Positions 46,775 through 57,274 of a stretch of DNA of 64,000 nt are shown here, piece by piece. This DNA comes from Thysanoteuthis rhombus (taxonomy: Eukaryota; Mollusca; Cephalopoda; Oegopsida; Thysanoteuthidae): assembly GCA_963457665.1 (NCBI GenBank), contig OY735206.1, forward strand, positions 29,143,377-29,207,376, in the 5' to 3' direction. The first letter of the stretch is position 1. Each line of letters opens with the position of its first letter. The notes under the pieces were generated by a model that worked only from the letters and a program-made list of their open reading frames with translations, was not told where the DNA came from and did not search any database. The translations under genes and the position numbers were made by a program.

Positions 46775-47160
46775 GGTAACCTATGTGAGTAAGCACTGTT
46801 TAAGAAAAATTAAATGATGTTTAGCATGAAATAACATCCATTTACAATACATTATGATTTTACCCTGTGTAAAACAACAAACTACCTGTAAGATATGAGC
46901 TATATATTAAAATCATAGCTGAAAGGGAGTTGGTGTTTAATCAACACTGCTGGGATGCCACGTTAATATAACCGTTGTTTTCAAAATCTCCGAAATGGTA
47001 ACATCGTTAACAATTGATGATGTCAACAAAAGAGAATTTAAGCATAGTGCCATAATGATAAGGTATATGTAAAACATTTTTAAAAAATCACTGAAGAAAA
47101 TTACATAAATTACATGAATAGATATTGGGAAATAAATGACAGAGATGACGCAAAAAAGAT
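46775..47160 (+). repeat. Unclassified repeat family C, copy 3
   Basis: GGGGGTAACCTATGTGAGTA, ACCTGTAAGATATGAGC, TATATTAAAATCATAGCTGA and TCAACACTGCTGGGATGCC match copy 1. A ~60 bp insertion near 47000 separates the right part (GTGCCATAATGATAAGGTAT). Confidence 0.7.
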
Positions 47161-47194
47161 TGAGAAAGGTTTTTATGTTTAATGTTTTGAATTT

Positions 47195-47330
47195 AGATGT
47201 TTCTAGGAGTTTCAAGAGGTTTCTAATCACTACATTTCCGACAAAAAGTTGAAAAATAAAGTTGGCAACACTATCCTTGGTAGATCTTCACACAAGGAGA
47301 AACATACCTCATCTTTGGTCTGACTTTCAG
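47195..47330 (+). repeat. Unclassified repeat family L, copy 2
   Basis: TTTAGATGTTTCTAGGAG, then AGTTGGCAACACTATCC, then GTAGATCTTCACACAAGGAG and GACTTTCAGACTTGTTC. The last two blocks recur at 38640-38700. Confidence 0.6.
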
Positions 47331-47483
47331 ACTTGTTCATGATTTTTCTGAGACACATGCATCTTCCTTTACCTACTTGACATTTATCACAGCAACCATA
47401 CAATAACACGTAGACAAGAAGATAAGAAGAAGAATTACGACGACAAGGTTTTTTAAAACACGCATTTCATTTTCAGTAGCATG

Positions 47484-47486
<3 letters not shown>

Positions 47487-47550
<64 letters not shown>

Positions 47551-47572
47551 ATATATATTTACATCAGCAGTA

Positions 47573-47620
<48 letters not shown>

Positions 47621-47626
47621 TATGTG
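47487..47626. repeat. Two (AT)n microsatellites
   Basis: (AT)n at 47487-47541 and 47577-47612, separated by a short GT-containing spacer. Confidence 0.95.
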
Positions 47627-48111
47627 TGAGCGTGTGTGTATCCAACAGATAATAAAAAGATTGCTTAACCTCTTTGTCACGAGGTATCTCACTGACAACT
47701 GCGTTTTACTCGAGATAGTTAAAGGCTATAATTTCAAAAAAAGTGATTAATGCGTAAATAAAGTTTAAAATTTAAGATTATGGATGCTTTAAATGGACAT
47801 TATGATCGAATTGTTCTTATTAATGTAAGAAAAACTGAGCAGATTGGAATCATTATTCAATTTATTCTTACATTCGCTGCATTTATTTCGAAAGTGGTTT
47901 AATTCTGTTCTTGGTGTTCAAATGATATTTCATACGAAGGGAATATTTTTAAAAACTGATGTATGTGAACAAACTCAGTTGTAATGATCTGAACTGATAT
48001 TCCCTTCATGAAGCAAGTCAAATTACTTATTTGCTATTCAAACATGGGGGTGCCTTTCATTAAAGAATTAGCAAACACAAAAATTAGTTGAACGGAATCT
48101 CAGTTGATGCT

Positions 48112-48117
<6 letters not shown>
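47627..48117. other. No recognised feature
   Basis: Anonymous AT-rich DNA. Confidence 0.5.
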
Positions 48118-48154
<37 letters not shown>

Positions 48155-48170
48155 GTGTGTGTGTGTGTTT
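48118..48170. repeat. (AT)n(GT)n microsatellite
   Basis: (AT)n to about 48153, then a short GT run. Confidence 0.95.
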
Positions 48171-48384
48171 GTGATATTGAGAAATGGATATATGATCCGA
48201 CAGAAAGGTTATGAATTGCATTATTTTAGAAACTCTTATTTGAAATGATTTCCCGGCATTACACGGTGAATGCATCAACGTGACAATTATCTTAGGTATG
48301 AAAGAAACAAATAGATCAGATATAGAACGTGAATGGGGATAAAATAAGAACTGAAAAGGTTATTTGGGAGTTTATATCATCGGC

Positions 48385-48465
48385 GGCTGCTTAACTCAGT
48401 GGTAAGAGCAACGCCACGTTTAAGCGGTTACCCTATCGGTCACAGGTTTGATTCCTGTAGCAGCC
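48385..48465 (+). tRNA. tRNA-like sequence, probable pseudogene or SINE head
   Basis: 81 nt. A perfect 7 bp acceptor stem pairs GGCTGCT with AGCAGCC. The T arm is perfect (ACAGG, loop TTTGATT, CCTGT). The A-box reads TAACTCAGTGG, and the D stem has 3 of 4 pairs. An ACC..GGT mini-stem in the variable region gives a class II look. The anticodon stem pairs only with a bulge and an enlarged loop, so I do not assign an anticodon. No T-run terminator follows immediately. A degenerate tRNA gene is the likeliest reading. Confidence 0.5.
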
Positions 48466-48606
48466 TCATTCTCTTTAATTGTTTATTTTATCCATGTTGT
48501 ATAGGCCAAATGATATGCTCACCATGTGATAATGGGAAATAATTTCAAATAAGAGTTTTAACATGACATAATGCTATTTATTATCGTATGTATATACACA
48601 TATATG

Positions 48607-48607
<1 letters not shown>

Positions 48608-48658
<51 letters not shown>
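48608..48658. repeat. (AT)n microsatellite
   Basis: About 51 bp of (AT)n. Confidence 0.95.
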
Positions 48659-48659
<1 letters not shown>

Positions 48660-48761
48660 GTGTATGTGCAACCAAATACAACACATGTTTTATTCTTTCA
48701 AACCATGCTCATCATTTTCCGTAGCGTACTTGTTCATAAAGAATAGCCTAAAGACAAAATG

Positions 48762-48905
48762 TTCAACAAGCAAAAACGTCCAATGCAAAGACGTCCAAAG
48801 CAATAAGCTCCAATTATGCAAACAAGTTCAATGCAGAAAAGGCTCATGCAAAAACACACAATGCAGTAAGGCCCAATAATGCAAATGCAATGAAGTCCAA
48901 TGTAG
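48762..48905 (+). repeat. ~15 bp minisatellite based on GTCCAATGCAAA
   Basis: About nine diverged ~15-16 bp units (AACGTCCAATGCAA, AGACGTCCAAAGCAAT, AAGTTCAATGCAG and others). One frame gives a Cys-containing five-residue periodicity (VQCKD, QVQCR), which reflects the repeat rather than a demonstrated protein. Confidence 0.8.
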
Positions 48906-49244
48906 GAGGAAAAAAATGGTCGCCAAAGTCTTAAATTGCCCATAACTCTAATGAGTAATGGGCATTTAATGATTTGGCAGCTATCTTGGACGCCATCTTG
49001 AAAATTATAATTTTCAGTGGCCAGACTGCGGTAGAATTTTGACATGTTATCAAATATAGCTGATATTAAAGAAACTCTTTGAAAAAAACTTGTCTAGATT
49101 GAATAATGAACAAGTAATGGATATTTTAAGAATTTGGTGACCATTTTGGATGTCACCCTGAAAAATTATACCTTTCTTATGGTCAAACCGTTGTAGGAGA
49201 TTTTTTCTTTTTTTTTTTTTCATACATTTATGTATTATGTATTC

Positions 49245-49345
49245 CGTCATATTTATCCACACTGTGTCTTTGAAATTCCTCAATGAATTTCAGTGACATT
49301 CCGTGGGAGAGTTGGCCATGGGGTAAGAAAGATCTAGGATTTTTT
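49245..49345 (+). repeat. Unclassified repeat family F, copy
   Basis: CACTGTGTCTTTGAAATTCC, CAATGAATTTCAGTGACATT and GAGAGTTGGCCATGGGGTAA follow family F order. The preceding 48906-49244 is anonymous. Confidence 0.5.
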
Positions 49346-50521
49346 TCGATCAAGAGATTTTTTGTTACTCTAAAAGGATTTCAAAACGAATAGCAAATAA
49401 AAATGCTAAATTTAAATTTTCTAGGGAAGTAACTCAATATTTTCAAGAATTGCATTCTCTCCTCTGTTTTTTAGCATTTCATTCTCATTCCGTCTTTCTT
49501 AGTGTATGACATTTACCGAAGTATGCGCTCCTTGAGTGATTTTTAGTTTATCTATTTGTTTACGCAGGAATTCGAACAAGCGCCTAATTTCGGTACCGTA
49601 GGGAATCTACCCTTATTAACAGGAGTTACAACTATTTTAATTGACCTTCACAAAGTGTATATATATCCTCTTTGATGTTACGACACGTATCAACATATTT
49701 CAGAACAGACAACCATTGCATAGAATTACTTTCAAAATGTATCTTTTCGATAGCACTATAACCCACAAGAATTTCCAAAAAAAGAAAAACACTCGTCTCA
49801 ATCTGCTCGAAACATTAATTCTCGTAAAGCCTGTGTATAGCTGACAGGCAACGCTCATCTATTCATATTTTAATAAGGCTAAACATTTAGGGCATCTAAT
49901 GTACCTCCCCAAATAATTTTAGGCTGGTTGAGAAACTACGTTTGCCGCCAAAATGATGAATTAGTAAAGATGGCGAGGAGAGTGTGATGATGGGCGGCAG
50001 ACGCCATTAGTCAATAGGTATCTTCATAGAAGGAGAAAAAAAAGAAAGAAAAAAAAGATTATTGGATAGAATCCTAATTTACGTTCGTAAAATGGAGATA
50101 AATCCAGTTAGCTTTAAAACTGATAAAGGCTTACAGGATTATCTCTCCATGAAAGAAAAATAGCCGTAAATACACAAATGATATTTTTATCTCTTTGAAT
50201 AAATTGTTAAATCGTTTTTATTTGTGCACCGTTTTCAACATCAAGTTGGCAAATGTGTTAAACGTTAATGGGTTCTATGGAAACCAGTTGCTTTGGTTTA
50301 TTTTATTTGCGTGCCGTTTGTAACAACAAGGGGCGAGTGTGTGAAACGATAAATGTTTATATGGAAATAGATTTGTTTTTCTGTGGTGGAAAATATTTAT
50401 TACCAAAGTCAAAGCCAAGGACCATATTGTGCCAGCAGTAAGAGGCAACCAAAAAGCTCCTTTTCCAATTCGCTACTACCTTTTCGAATAAGGGAGGGGG
50501 GCACGACACCGTTTCCAATTT
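49346..50521. other. No recognised gene
   Basis: A tRNA B-box-like motif on the minus strand (GTTCGAATTCC, ~49566-49576) has no convincing A-box. The rest is anonymous. Confidence 0.45.
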
Positions 50522-50672
50522 TCCACCCTAACCACGTAGCTCAGGGTGTACTCAGTTAGCTGCTGAGTGCGCAGGGAAATTTGATCTTATAAAGAGTTTT
50601 CTGCACTCTTCGCACATACCTGGAACCTTCTGCGTGTGAGGCAGATGTGCTATCCATTTGAGCGGACACCAA
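50522..50672 (-). repeat. tRNA-derived SINE with conserved central body, copy 2
   Basis: The minus strand reads GTCCGCTCAAATGGATAGC (A-box region), a degraded B-box GGTTCCAGGT, then GAAGAGTGCAGAAAACTC and the body CCTGCGCACTCAGCAGCTAA followed by CTGAGTACACCCTGAGCT. It aligns with 26873-27032. Confidence 0.75.
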
Positions 50673-51109
50673 ATTACATGGTGGGATAATTCTTAGTTCA
50701 TTTCAAGGCTAACGGAGTTATCTCCATCTTACGCACGGGAAATAGGAGTCAACCAAAGAAAAATAATTGATACAAAAAGGAAAAAACATAATTGCTACCA
50801 AAATGTATCGGTGTTGATATCAGAAAGTCGACGCCACGACAATATATTTGAAAACACGCTTGCTTTTCAAAAGTAATAACTGATAACAAAATGTTTGCCA
50901 TTTCCCTCCTCAAACCGTGGGACATTTTTGTGTTGACTGTTGGCAAAGAGAATTATAGTCATTTGGACTTTTTAACTATTCTAATCCCTGCTACTCACAA
51001 CAGACCGGTTTAATCACTGTTGCTGGATTCGGGTTATTCATGTGTTCTCACATCTATATCTATCTATCTGTAATTCGCCAAGCCCTCACCGTTCACAGTA
51101 GAAACTAAA
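50673..51109. other. No recognised feature
   Basis: Anonymous DNA. Confidence 0.5.
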
Positions 51110-51395
51110 GATTTCGCACACACACTCCTCTCGGTGAGTATGGAAAAAATTGTTTTTTGAAAATTCCACTCTAAAATAGGTTTTCAGAGGGGGTTCAATA
51201 TGCAATGTAAGTTTATGCTAAATTAGTCACTATTTTGTGTCTGCTTGTTGTGTTGCTTGTTTTTTTGTTTCGGGGGAAGGGGTGAAAATTCAGAGATTTT
51301 TTTAGTGATAATAGCCCAACAAAAGGCGAATGAAGCAAATTATTTATTGATTACCCTTTTTCAAACTTACAATTGATCACTCCAAATACAGTATG
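51110..51395 (+). repeat. Unclassified repeat family A, copy
   Basis: ATAGGTTTTCAGAGGGGGTT, GCAATGTAAGTTTATGCTAA, TTTTGTGTCTGCTTG, AACAAAAGGCGAATGAAG and TTATTTATTGATTACCC. Confidence 0.75.
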
Positions 51396-51529
51396 TATGG
51401 AAGATGGTAATTCATAATTTCCCTTAGAATGCTACTCTTTCTCGTTTCAGTCTTATTCTTTCTATGATGATATTTCTTTGAGTATGAAAGGTACTTTTAT
51501 TTCTATTTGATTGTAGGTTTCTTCAGTTT

Positions 51530-51885
51530 TAAATGATTCTGCCTGACAGCCTGTCTGTATATATGTATTTGTCACGCATGCAGGCTGCACGAATAGAGCT
51601 AAAAGAATGAAAATTTAAACATTTATTTCTCATTTTGTTCAGAAAAAAAAAAGTTTTTAGTTTTTTAAAAATCCCACCTGCAAAAATAAATCTCTATGGT
51701 GTGTTGAATTTACTAAGTAATCCATACTTAATCGGTCCCTTATTTTGTGTCCGCTAGCATACATGCTTGTTTTTGTTTAGTGTGTTTTTGTTTTGTTTTT
51801 TAAATACGGATTTCTAGTGATCCTATAAAACACAAGAGAAGTAACTAGTGTATTGATTACACCTTTCTCATTTTTTACAAGGTGC
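51530..51885 (+). repeat. Unclassified repeat family A, adjacent second copy
   Basis: CTGCCTGACAGCCTGTCTGT, AGAGCTAAAAGAATG, TCTCATTTTGTTCAG, ATCGGTCCCTTATTTTGTGT, CCGCTAGCAT and GTGTATTGATTACACC. With the previous entry this makes two direct copies ~140 bp apart. Confidence 0.75.
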
Positions 51886-52679
51886 TAGCCCGATGCACAA
51901 AAATGACTACCTTATTTGCCTACAAAGTCCAAATGGCCTTCTATTAACCAAAAACTGGTATTATATTTGGTATGACTGGTATTATAAAGGTGAATTTTAA
52001 ACATAGATATTCTCGGATGTAATCGTCTTTTCACTCAGGCTGATCAATGTGTTTGCTACTCTTGCCGAGGAAAAAATTCTTCCTAACTCCAATGGAGGTC
52101 TGAATTAGTAGTTTATGGCTGTGTCCTCTAGCTTTACTGCAGATAGATGAAGTTGGCATTCTCTTATCAGCGCATTTCAAGCTATGAACGTCTGTATCCA
52201 CTATATTTATTGTGTTCTGGATTCTATAGACTCAGCACGATTCTTCTGTATTCCAGGGTCTCTAGATTAAAACGTTTTAATCTTTCAGTGTGAAATATAT
52301 TCTCACCATGGCATCTGAGCTGTATTTCATGTGAGATGACAATATGCAAGAAACACGCACCAGATGGGGACGTATCTGAGATTCATAAAGTACAAGGAAA
52401 TTCTCCTCTTCGATGTACTTGAATGAGTGTTATATATAACCGAATGTTTTTATTTGCTCTATTCACTTTGTTTTGTACATGCGCAGTGAAATCTTGCCCA
52501 AGAGTTGCGAAAGTTGCAGAATATGAAAGTTTGGGTAGTACCCAGAATAAATGAAGCACCAGGAACTATACTGAATTAATACACAGCGAGAATACACACA
52601 AAAACGCAAAGTAATCAAAGGGTCTTAGCATGTAGTTATTCTATTTGATAATAGGGTTTTAAATTAATATAACATTGAG
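51886..52679. other. No recognised feature
   Basis: Anonymous DNA. Short ORFs were not supported. Confidence 0.5.
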
Positions 52680-52778
52680 AACCATAAAGCTAGCCGAAAA
52701 TGGAAAAGATGTAGCCGATTTTAACCATTTTTAAGCAGTTTTAGCCGAAAAAAAATCAAATTTCGGTTGGCAACACTG
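52680..52778 (+). mobile_element. End fragment of CAGTGTTGCC-type MITE family
   Basis: It ends TTTCGGTTGGCAACACTG. Upstream carries repeated TAGCCGA units (52693, 52713, 52742). The left end was not found. Confidence 0.4.
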
Positions 52779-52904
52779 CTTTCCACCTTCATCTTAATTT
52801 ATAGCAGAAGTTACGATAAAAAGCAACTAATAAATTAAGATGTTGGTAAAAACTAGACACAAGAATTTTAACTGATGATAAGTAATACTAGTTAATCCCC
52901 GTGA

Positions 52905-53285
52905 GAAAAATTCACTGATACACAGGTGTTCTGCAATCCAAAAGTGGAGCGTTCCTATAAAACCCTTCCGTGAGCTGAAATGGTGTGAAGCGAAGAAGCA
53001 ATTACCATTAATTTACATGGGAAACATTTTTAAGCATACCCAGACCAAAAAATATGGTGAGGATGACAAGTCAGTCTGGGTCGTCACAAGTCGTAGTTGT
53101 GGGATAACTTGGGGTACGTGTAGAAGAGAGAGGACAAGGGTGTGAGCTGCCTTTATAATCGCTCGTTGCAAAACAAAAGCTGAATACTACTTTCGCTTTT
53201 CGCTTCTTTTCTCTTTCAAAAAAGTGAAAGAAAGTGCGTAAAGTGAACTTTCACAGAGCGGGGACTACCTATATTTGAATTCTAT
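52905..53285 (-). repeat. Unclassified repeat family K, copy 2
   Basis: The minus strand opens AGAATTCAAATATAGGTAGT then CCCCGCTCTGTGAAAGTTC, matching the central blocks of 31340-31520 and 58070-58320. It continues to GGAACGCTCCACTTTTGG and CAGAACACCTGTGTATCAG at the far end. Confidence 0.65.
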
Positions 53286-53630
53286 TAGATGATTTTATAT
53301 TCAGAAAAAAAAATCGTTCCAATGGAGGTGCTGGATGATTCAAATGGTGGATAGGAGATATTTTTATCGGGAAAATTATTACCTTTAATTGGAAGAGTAC
53401 ATGGTTACGTTTACAGGGAAATTAAACTCTTCATTACAATTTAGCATTAAAGAGAGCTGTACTCCTGCTTTCATCTTCATATAAGAATTATCTAAACAAC
53501 AGCATTTCATCATGTATAATCTAACCCTTAGATGGGACCCCACATTAACAACGACCTTGTCTCACATCTTGGTCTCGTGGGAGTGCAAGTAAATACGATG
53601 TTTAATTTGATACCGTAGATCTTCATCACC
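53286..53630. other. No recognised feature
   Basis: Anonymous AT-rich DNA. Confidence 0.5.
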
Positions 53631-53935
53631 ATCATCATCAGTCTTTTATTGTCTGTCGTTGGGTAAAGATTCTCCTCAGGATTCGCCAGACCTCTCTATC
53701 GTAGGCGTCACAGAGAGAATACTTTCTGAACCTGTCTTGTTCGTGTCGCTATCTCATATTCTGTCGGCCTCAGTTCCGATTTTATCACTGGGGCTCAATG
53801 TTGTGAGTCGTGATGTCCATTGGTTGTCAGCCATTCTTGCAACATGGCCAGCCCATTGCCATTTGAGTTTCCTAATGGATTCCATGATGCCTAAGACTCC
53901 AGTTTTTTTCCTAATACAGCTTGAGGGCCCCCACA
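53631..53935 (-). mobile_element. RTE-type LINE 3' fragment
   Basis: It begins with the inverted tail ATCATCATCAGTCTTTTA. The minus frame 53945-53754 reads GVLGIMESIRKLKWQWAGHV then ARMADNQWTSRLTTLSPSDK, matching other RTE copies. It is 5'-truncated. Confidence 0.85.
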
Positions 53936-53961
53936 GTTTACACAATCAAAACACCATAGGC

Positions 53962-54397
53962 CAGTGCTTCTCAAACAGTATGCCTCAAACGGTAACTAGG
54001 TGCACTTCAAGGCAACTGAGGAGTAAACAGACATATATGAAATAGTGTGTAACCGTTGGAGATGTAATTCTCCCATCTAAAATTCACAAAATACACTAGT
54101 TACAGCTAGTTAGCTGCATAAGTCAAATGTATTTCTCAGTGGATGTGAGGTTAGGAGTTCACTCTTCTCATGAAATGAGCTTTTGAGTTAAGCTCGACCC
54201 CACCCTTATTTTGGCTCAGATGTTAGTACAAAATGTTCCGTGTTATTGACGAAGAAATACAACATACAGTGGTGTCTCTACATTTTTCATATTTGAACTT
54301 TTAAAATGTAGACTTCTTTACTTACCATGTGGAGTGTGTCCGTGATTTCTTACTTGATCTCTAGTGCACCCTAAGTCAAAAAGTTTGAGAATCACTC
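53962..54397. mobile_element. hAT-type non-autonomous element with 8 bp target duplication
   Basis: Left end CAGTGCTTCTCAAAC and right end GTTTGAGAATCACTC form a ~15 bp inverted repeat with two mismatches. The flanks are CCATAGGC (53954-53961) and CCATAGAT (54398-54405), a 6/8-matching 8 bp duplication as expected of hAT. It is 436 bp without an ORF. Confidence 0.8.
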
Positions 54398-54404
54398 CCA
54401 TAGA

Positions 54405-54650
54405 TAATACACCCTCACACCGATTGAGCTTCAATTTCGAACCGTCTACACTAACTGCTTGAGCTACCAGTATCCTCATGGTGAACATAAGTCTAAATAA
54501 CACCTTTAACTCATTCCTTCCTTCTCCGATCGCTGGCCGGTCATACAATTAATATACACAGAAATACGTATAATTACGAATTACTTGAGGATGTTATTTA
54601 GACCTCTGTTCACCATAAGGGTTCTAGTAGCCGGAGCTGTTACAAACCTA
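54405..54650. repeat. Two inverted copies of one tRNA-like/SINE segment
   Basis: The minus strand of 54515-54460 (GTTATTTAGACTTATGTTCA then CCATGAGGATACTGGTAGC) and the plus strand of 54594-54645 (GTTATTTAGACCTCTGTTCA then CCATAAGGGTTCTAGTAGC) are the same sequence. The minus copy continues through A-box-like TAGCTCAAGCAG and B-box-like GGTTCGAAATT. The ~75 bp spacer makes a strong foldback. Confidence 0.7.
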
Positions 54651-54864
54651 TGCTACACGAAAGGTGAAGAAAAAAAAATAGGTGTTACATCTTGAGAATA
54701 TTTATAATCGCGTGGATATGTTCTGATGCATTTCGATGGTTGCCAGATACCCTTTTCGGGGAAAGTCACTGCAGTTGCAGAGAAAACTGTATACTGTTTA
54801 CATGTTTGAGGTTTGAGGAATGAAATGAAGAGATTCCTAGGTTGTGGGTTGTATAGTAGGAGTT

Positions 54865-55200
54865 GGAAGAGAGGTGTTAGTATCTGCGTAGGTGAGAGTC
54901 AGGTTTGATCTGATTTAAGAAGGATATGTGGGAGGAGGGGTGAAGAGGTGTTTGTATCTGTGTCTATGAGTATCAGGCTTGTTTGAGATAAGAAGGGTCT
55001 GTGAGAGGCAGGGTCAGGATGAATATGGTCAGTTTTCAGGAAAGTTTCTGTGGCTGTTTCCTTTTCAGGATGGAGAGGTGGTGTCTTGCATTTCATGGAA
55101 AACTGACCATTTTCATTCTTACCCCATCTGTCACTGACCCTTTCATTTCAAATCTGCCTGATACTCATGATACTCATAAACACAGATACAAACAAGTACA
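54865..55200. repeat. ~72 bp tandem unit with an inverted third unit
   Basis: Two direct units (about 54870-54945 and 54946-55020) each contain AGAGGTGTT.GTATCTG, AGTCAGG or ATCAGGCTTG, and GGGTCTGTGAGAG-like text. A third unit at 55098-55195 is the reverse complement: GAAAACTGACCAT, CACTGACCC and CACAGATACAAAC pair with GGTCAGTTTTC, GGGTCAGGATG and GTTTGTATCTGTG. Confidence 0.75.
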
Positions 55201-55239
55201 TGATGATGAAAAACAGATTTTTGTGAAAATGTCTATAGG

Positions 55240-55345
55240 TAAATTTCGAAGTTCTGAAATCAGAGTTGAAGGCAAAAATATAAGTTCTGAAGGCAGATTT
55301 AAAAGTTCTGAAGGAAAATTTTCAAATTCTGAAGGCAATGTTAAA
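55240..55345 (+). repeat. ~25 bp tandem repeat (AAGTTCTGAAGGCA)
   Basis: Four to five units with the core TTCTGAAGGCA. A weak echo (AAAGCTCTGAAG) lies at 55590. The resulting SSEG-periodic reading frame is a by-product. Confidence 0.75.
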
Positions 55346-55439
55346 AAGATATAGTGTACCCGTGCGGTCGAAAATGACATATATGACACATATGAATTGA
55401 TCTTGGAAACCGTCAATGAAAAATGTCGAATAAAATGTC

Positions 55440-55955
55440 ATCATAGGTTTCTTTAGTTTTCTAGTTGGTCCGGCTGGCTGGCCGACTGGTTACGCTTGTA
55501 TGTATATTTGAAAGGAAAACAAGATCGTGAAATAAAAAGTACACCGAGATGAAAAATAAATTTTTTGCAAAAGTATCTGAGAGCAAAGTTAAAAGCTCTG
55601 AAGTATAACGAACATATGTATCAATGAAGCTACAGGACTAAAAGTGTAAACATTTTCTCATTATGTTGACAAAAAACGTTTTATGGATCTTTTCAATTCC
55701 AGTGTAATTAGGATTTTATCGGGGATAAATTTACAATGTGGGATTATGCTAAATTGATCCTTTAATTTCTGCCTCCTTGTTTTAGGAAAATTCAGAATTT
55801 TTATTGTGATCACTACCCAAACAAAAAGTGATAGTTGTAATTTCTCCATTGATCACTCCTTTTTCCAATTTTTAATTGATCACCCTCATCAAGGCTTGCT
55901 ACCAAAAGATGTTGGTCACGTAACGGTTTATTTTGAGTGATTATTCGGACCTGTT
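55440..55955 (+). repeat. Unclassified repeat family A, longest copy
   Basis: It starts GGTTTCTTTAGTTTTCTAG, GGCTGGCTGGCCGACTGG and continues CAATGAAGCTACAGGAC, TCTCATTATGTTGAC, GATTATGCTAAATTGATCC, CCATTGATCACTCCTTTTTC, AAGATGTTGGTCACGTAAC and GAGTGATTATTCGGACCTG. It defines a ~500 bp family. Confidence 0.75.
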
Positions 55956-56603
55956 TCGTCCATATACTATACAGAGACTGTATAATGACTACTGAAATGT
56001 TTTTCTTAATTCATTTCATTTTTAAAGTTTATAAAGTTTTAATTGGTTTGGGGATGTTACAGACAAAAGATAAATATACAAATACACGTGGAGTGTTATT
56101 ACAGTAGGTGCATTGTTTTAATTAAAGCTTCAATCTTCCCAACAAATGGCGTTGTGTGTCGTCTAGCGTTTCTTCCGATGAAATTTAAACAAGTGCGCGT
56201 GCTCGGTGTTGGAAGTAGACCACATGTCCAGCTTTGTTTCAGTCTTTGTCTTGTTGTTGCTTGTTTGAAGAAGTTCTTGCAAAGATCTACAAAATATATA
56301 TGATTATATCTAAAAAAATCAACAGATGGATAGATAAATAAGAATGAAAATAAACTGAGATAGATTTATTGATAGATAGATCACATCTTCAAATGGTTAT
56401 TTCAGAACAGCTAAAAACCAAGACTTCATTGTAATTGATATCATATTGGTTGATTTCAACCTCAACGTCATCATCGTTTGTCTAAAACAATGTCATGGGG
56501 CATTATCATGATTCTTGGAGTTCATTGAACTTTTAAAAACTTCTAATCAACCTGATAGAGATCGGAAAGTGTACCAGAAATGATATCGACTATGTGTATC
56601 AAG

Positions 56604-56604
<1 letters not shown>
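55956..56604. other. No recognised gene
   Basis: The 86-codon ORF at 56043-56303 has no recognisable domain. A short GATA run lies near 56370. Confidence 0.5.
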
Positions 56605-56685
<81 letters not shown>

Positions 56686-56687
56686 CA
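56605..56687. repeat. (AT)n microsatellite
   Basis: About 82 bp of (AT)n. Confidence 0.95.
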
Positions 56688-57274
56688 AAAATTACGCATC
56701 CTAAACAAAAAAAAACAAAACTGTAATCGAACTCATCACGTTTTTTGTTGTTTTTATTTTTTATTTTCTTTCATTTTCATTTCAATAGATTTTTTCGGTT
56801 TTCCTCTTTTTTGCACCCAAAACTTATCCAGCCAACAGACTGTAACCAGAAGTTTGTGTTTTGAACAGTAGGTCACGTGTCTGCACCGGGGAGGTGGCTA
56901 TGTACAAACAGTATCCGGCCAACGGCTGTAGCTACAAGGGAGGAGTGAGGCCCCCGTAGGGAATTTGCTGAGAACTGCCCGATAAATTATGCAGTGTTAT
57001 AGTTATAAATAATGAATAAATATTCATTGTTATAAAAAAAAGAAAAGGAAAAAAGTTTATCAAATGAAGATTCTGGCTGAAAAGTATTTTTGATTTTGTT
57101 TTTGTCCGATTTAATAAAAAAAATTGAACATTTGTTTTTGTTGGTAAAAGAAATGGAATGCGAAGCTATTTTTGCACCTGGAATAAAAGCAACAATTAAC
57201 TTTCCATGTCAACTTTATGAACAGCTTTTTCATAGTTTCTGTTGTAATTTTACTTACAAAGTTATGTTATATTA
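56688..57274. other. No recognised feature
   Basis: Anonymous DNA. The left part of a 178-codon frame starting at 57090 lies here but is unsupported. Confidence 0.5.

Noticed and set aside
48385..48465. Functional tRNA gene
   Set aside because: The acceptor and T arms are perfect, but the anticodon arm does not fold normally and no terminator follows, so it is listed as tRNA-like with modest confidence.
49560..49620. Minus-strand tRNA-derived SINE
   Set aside because: Only a B-box-like GTTCGAATTCC is present, with no A-box at a suitable distance.
55001..55354. 117-codon ORF with SSEG repeats
   Set aside because: It is generated by the hairpin minisatellite and the ~25 bp tandem array.
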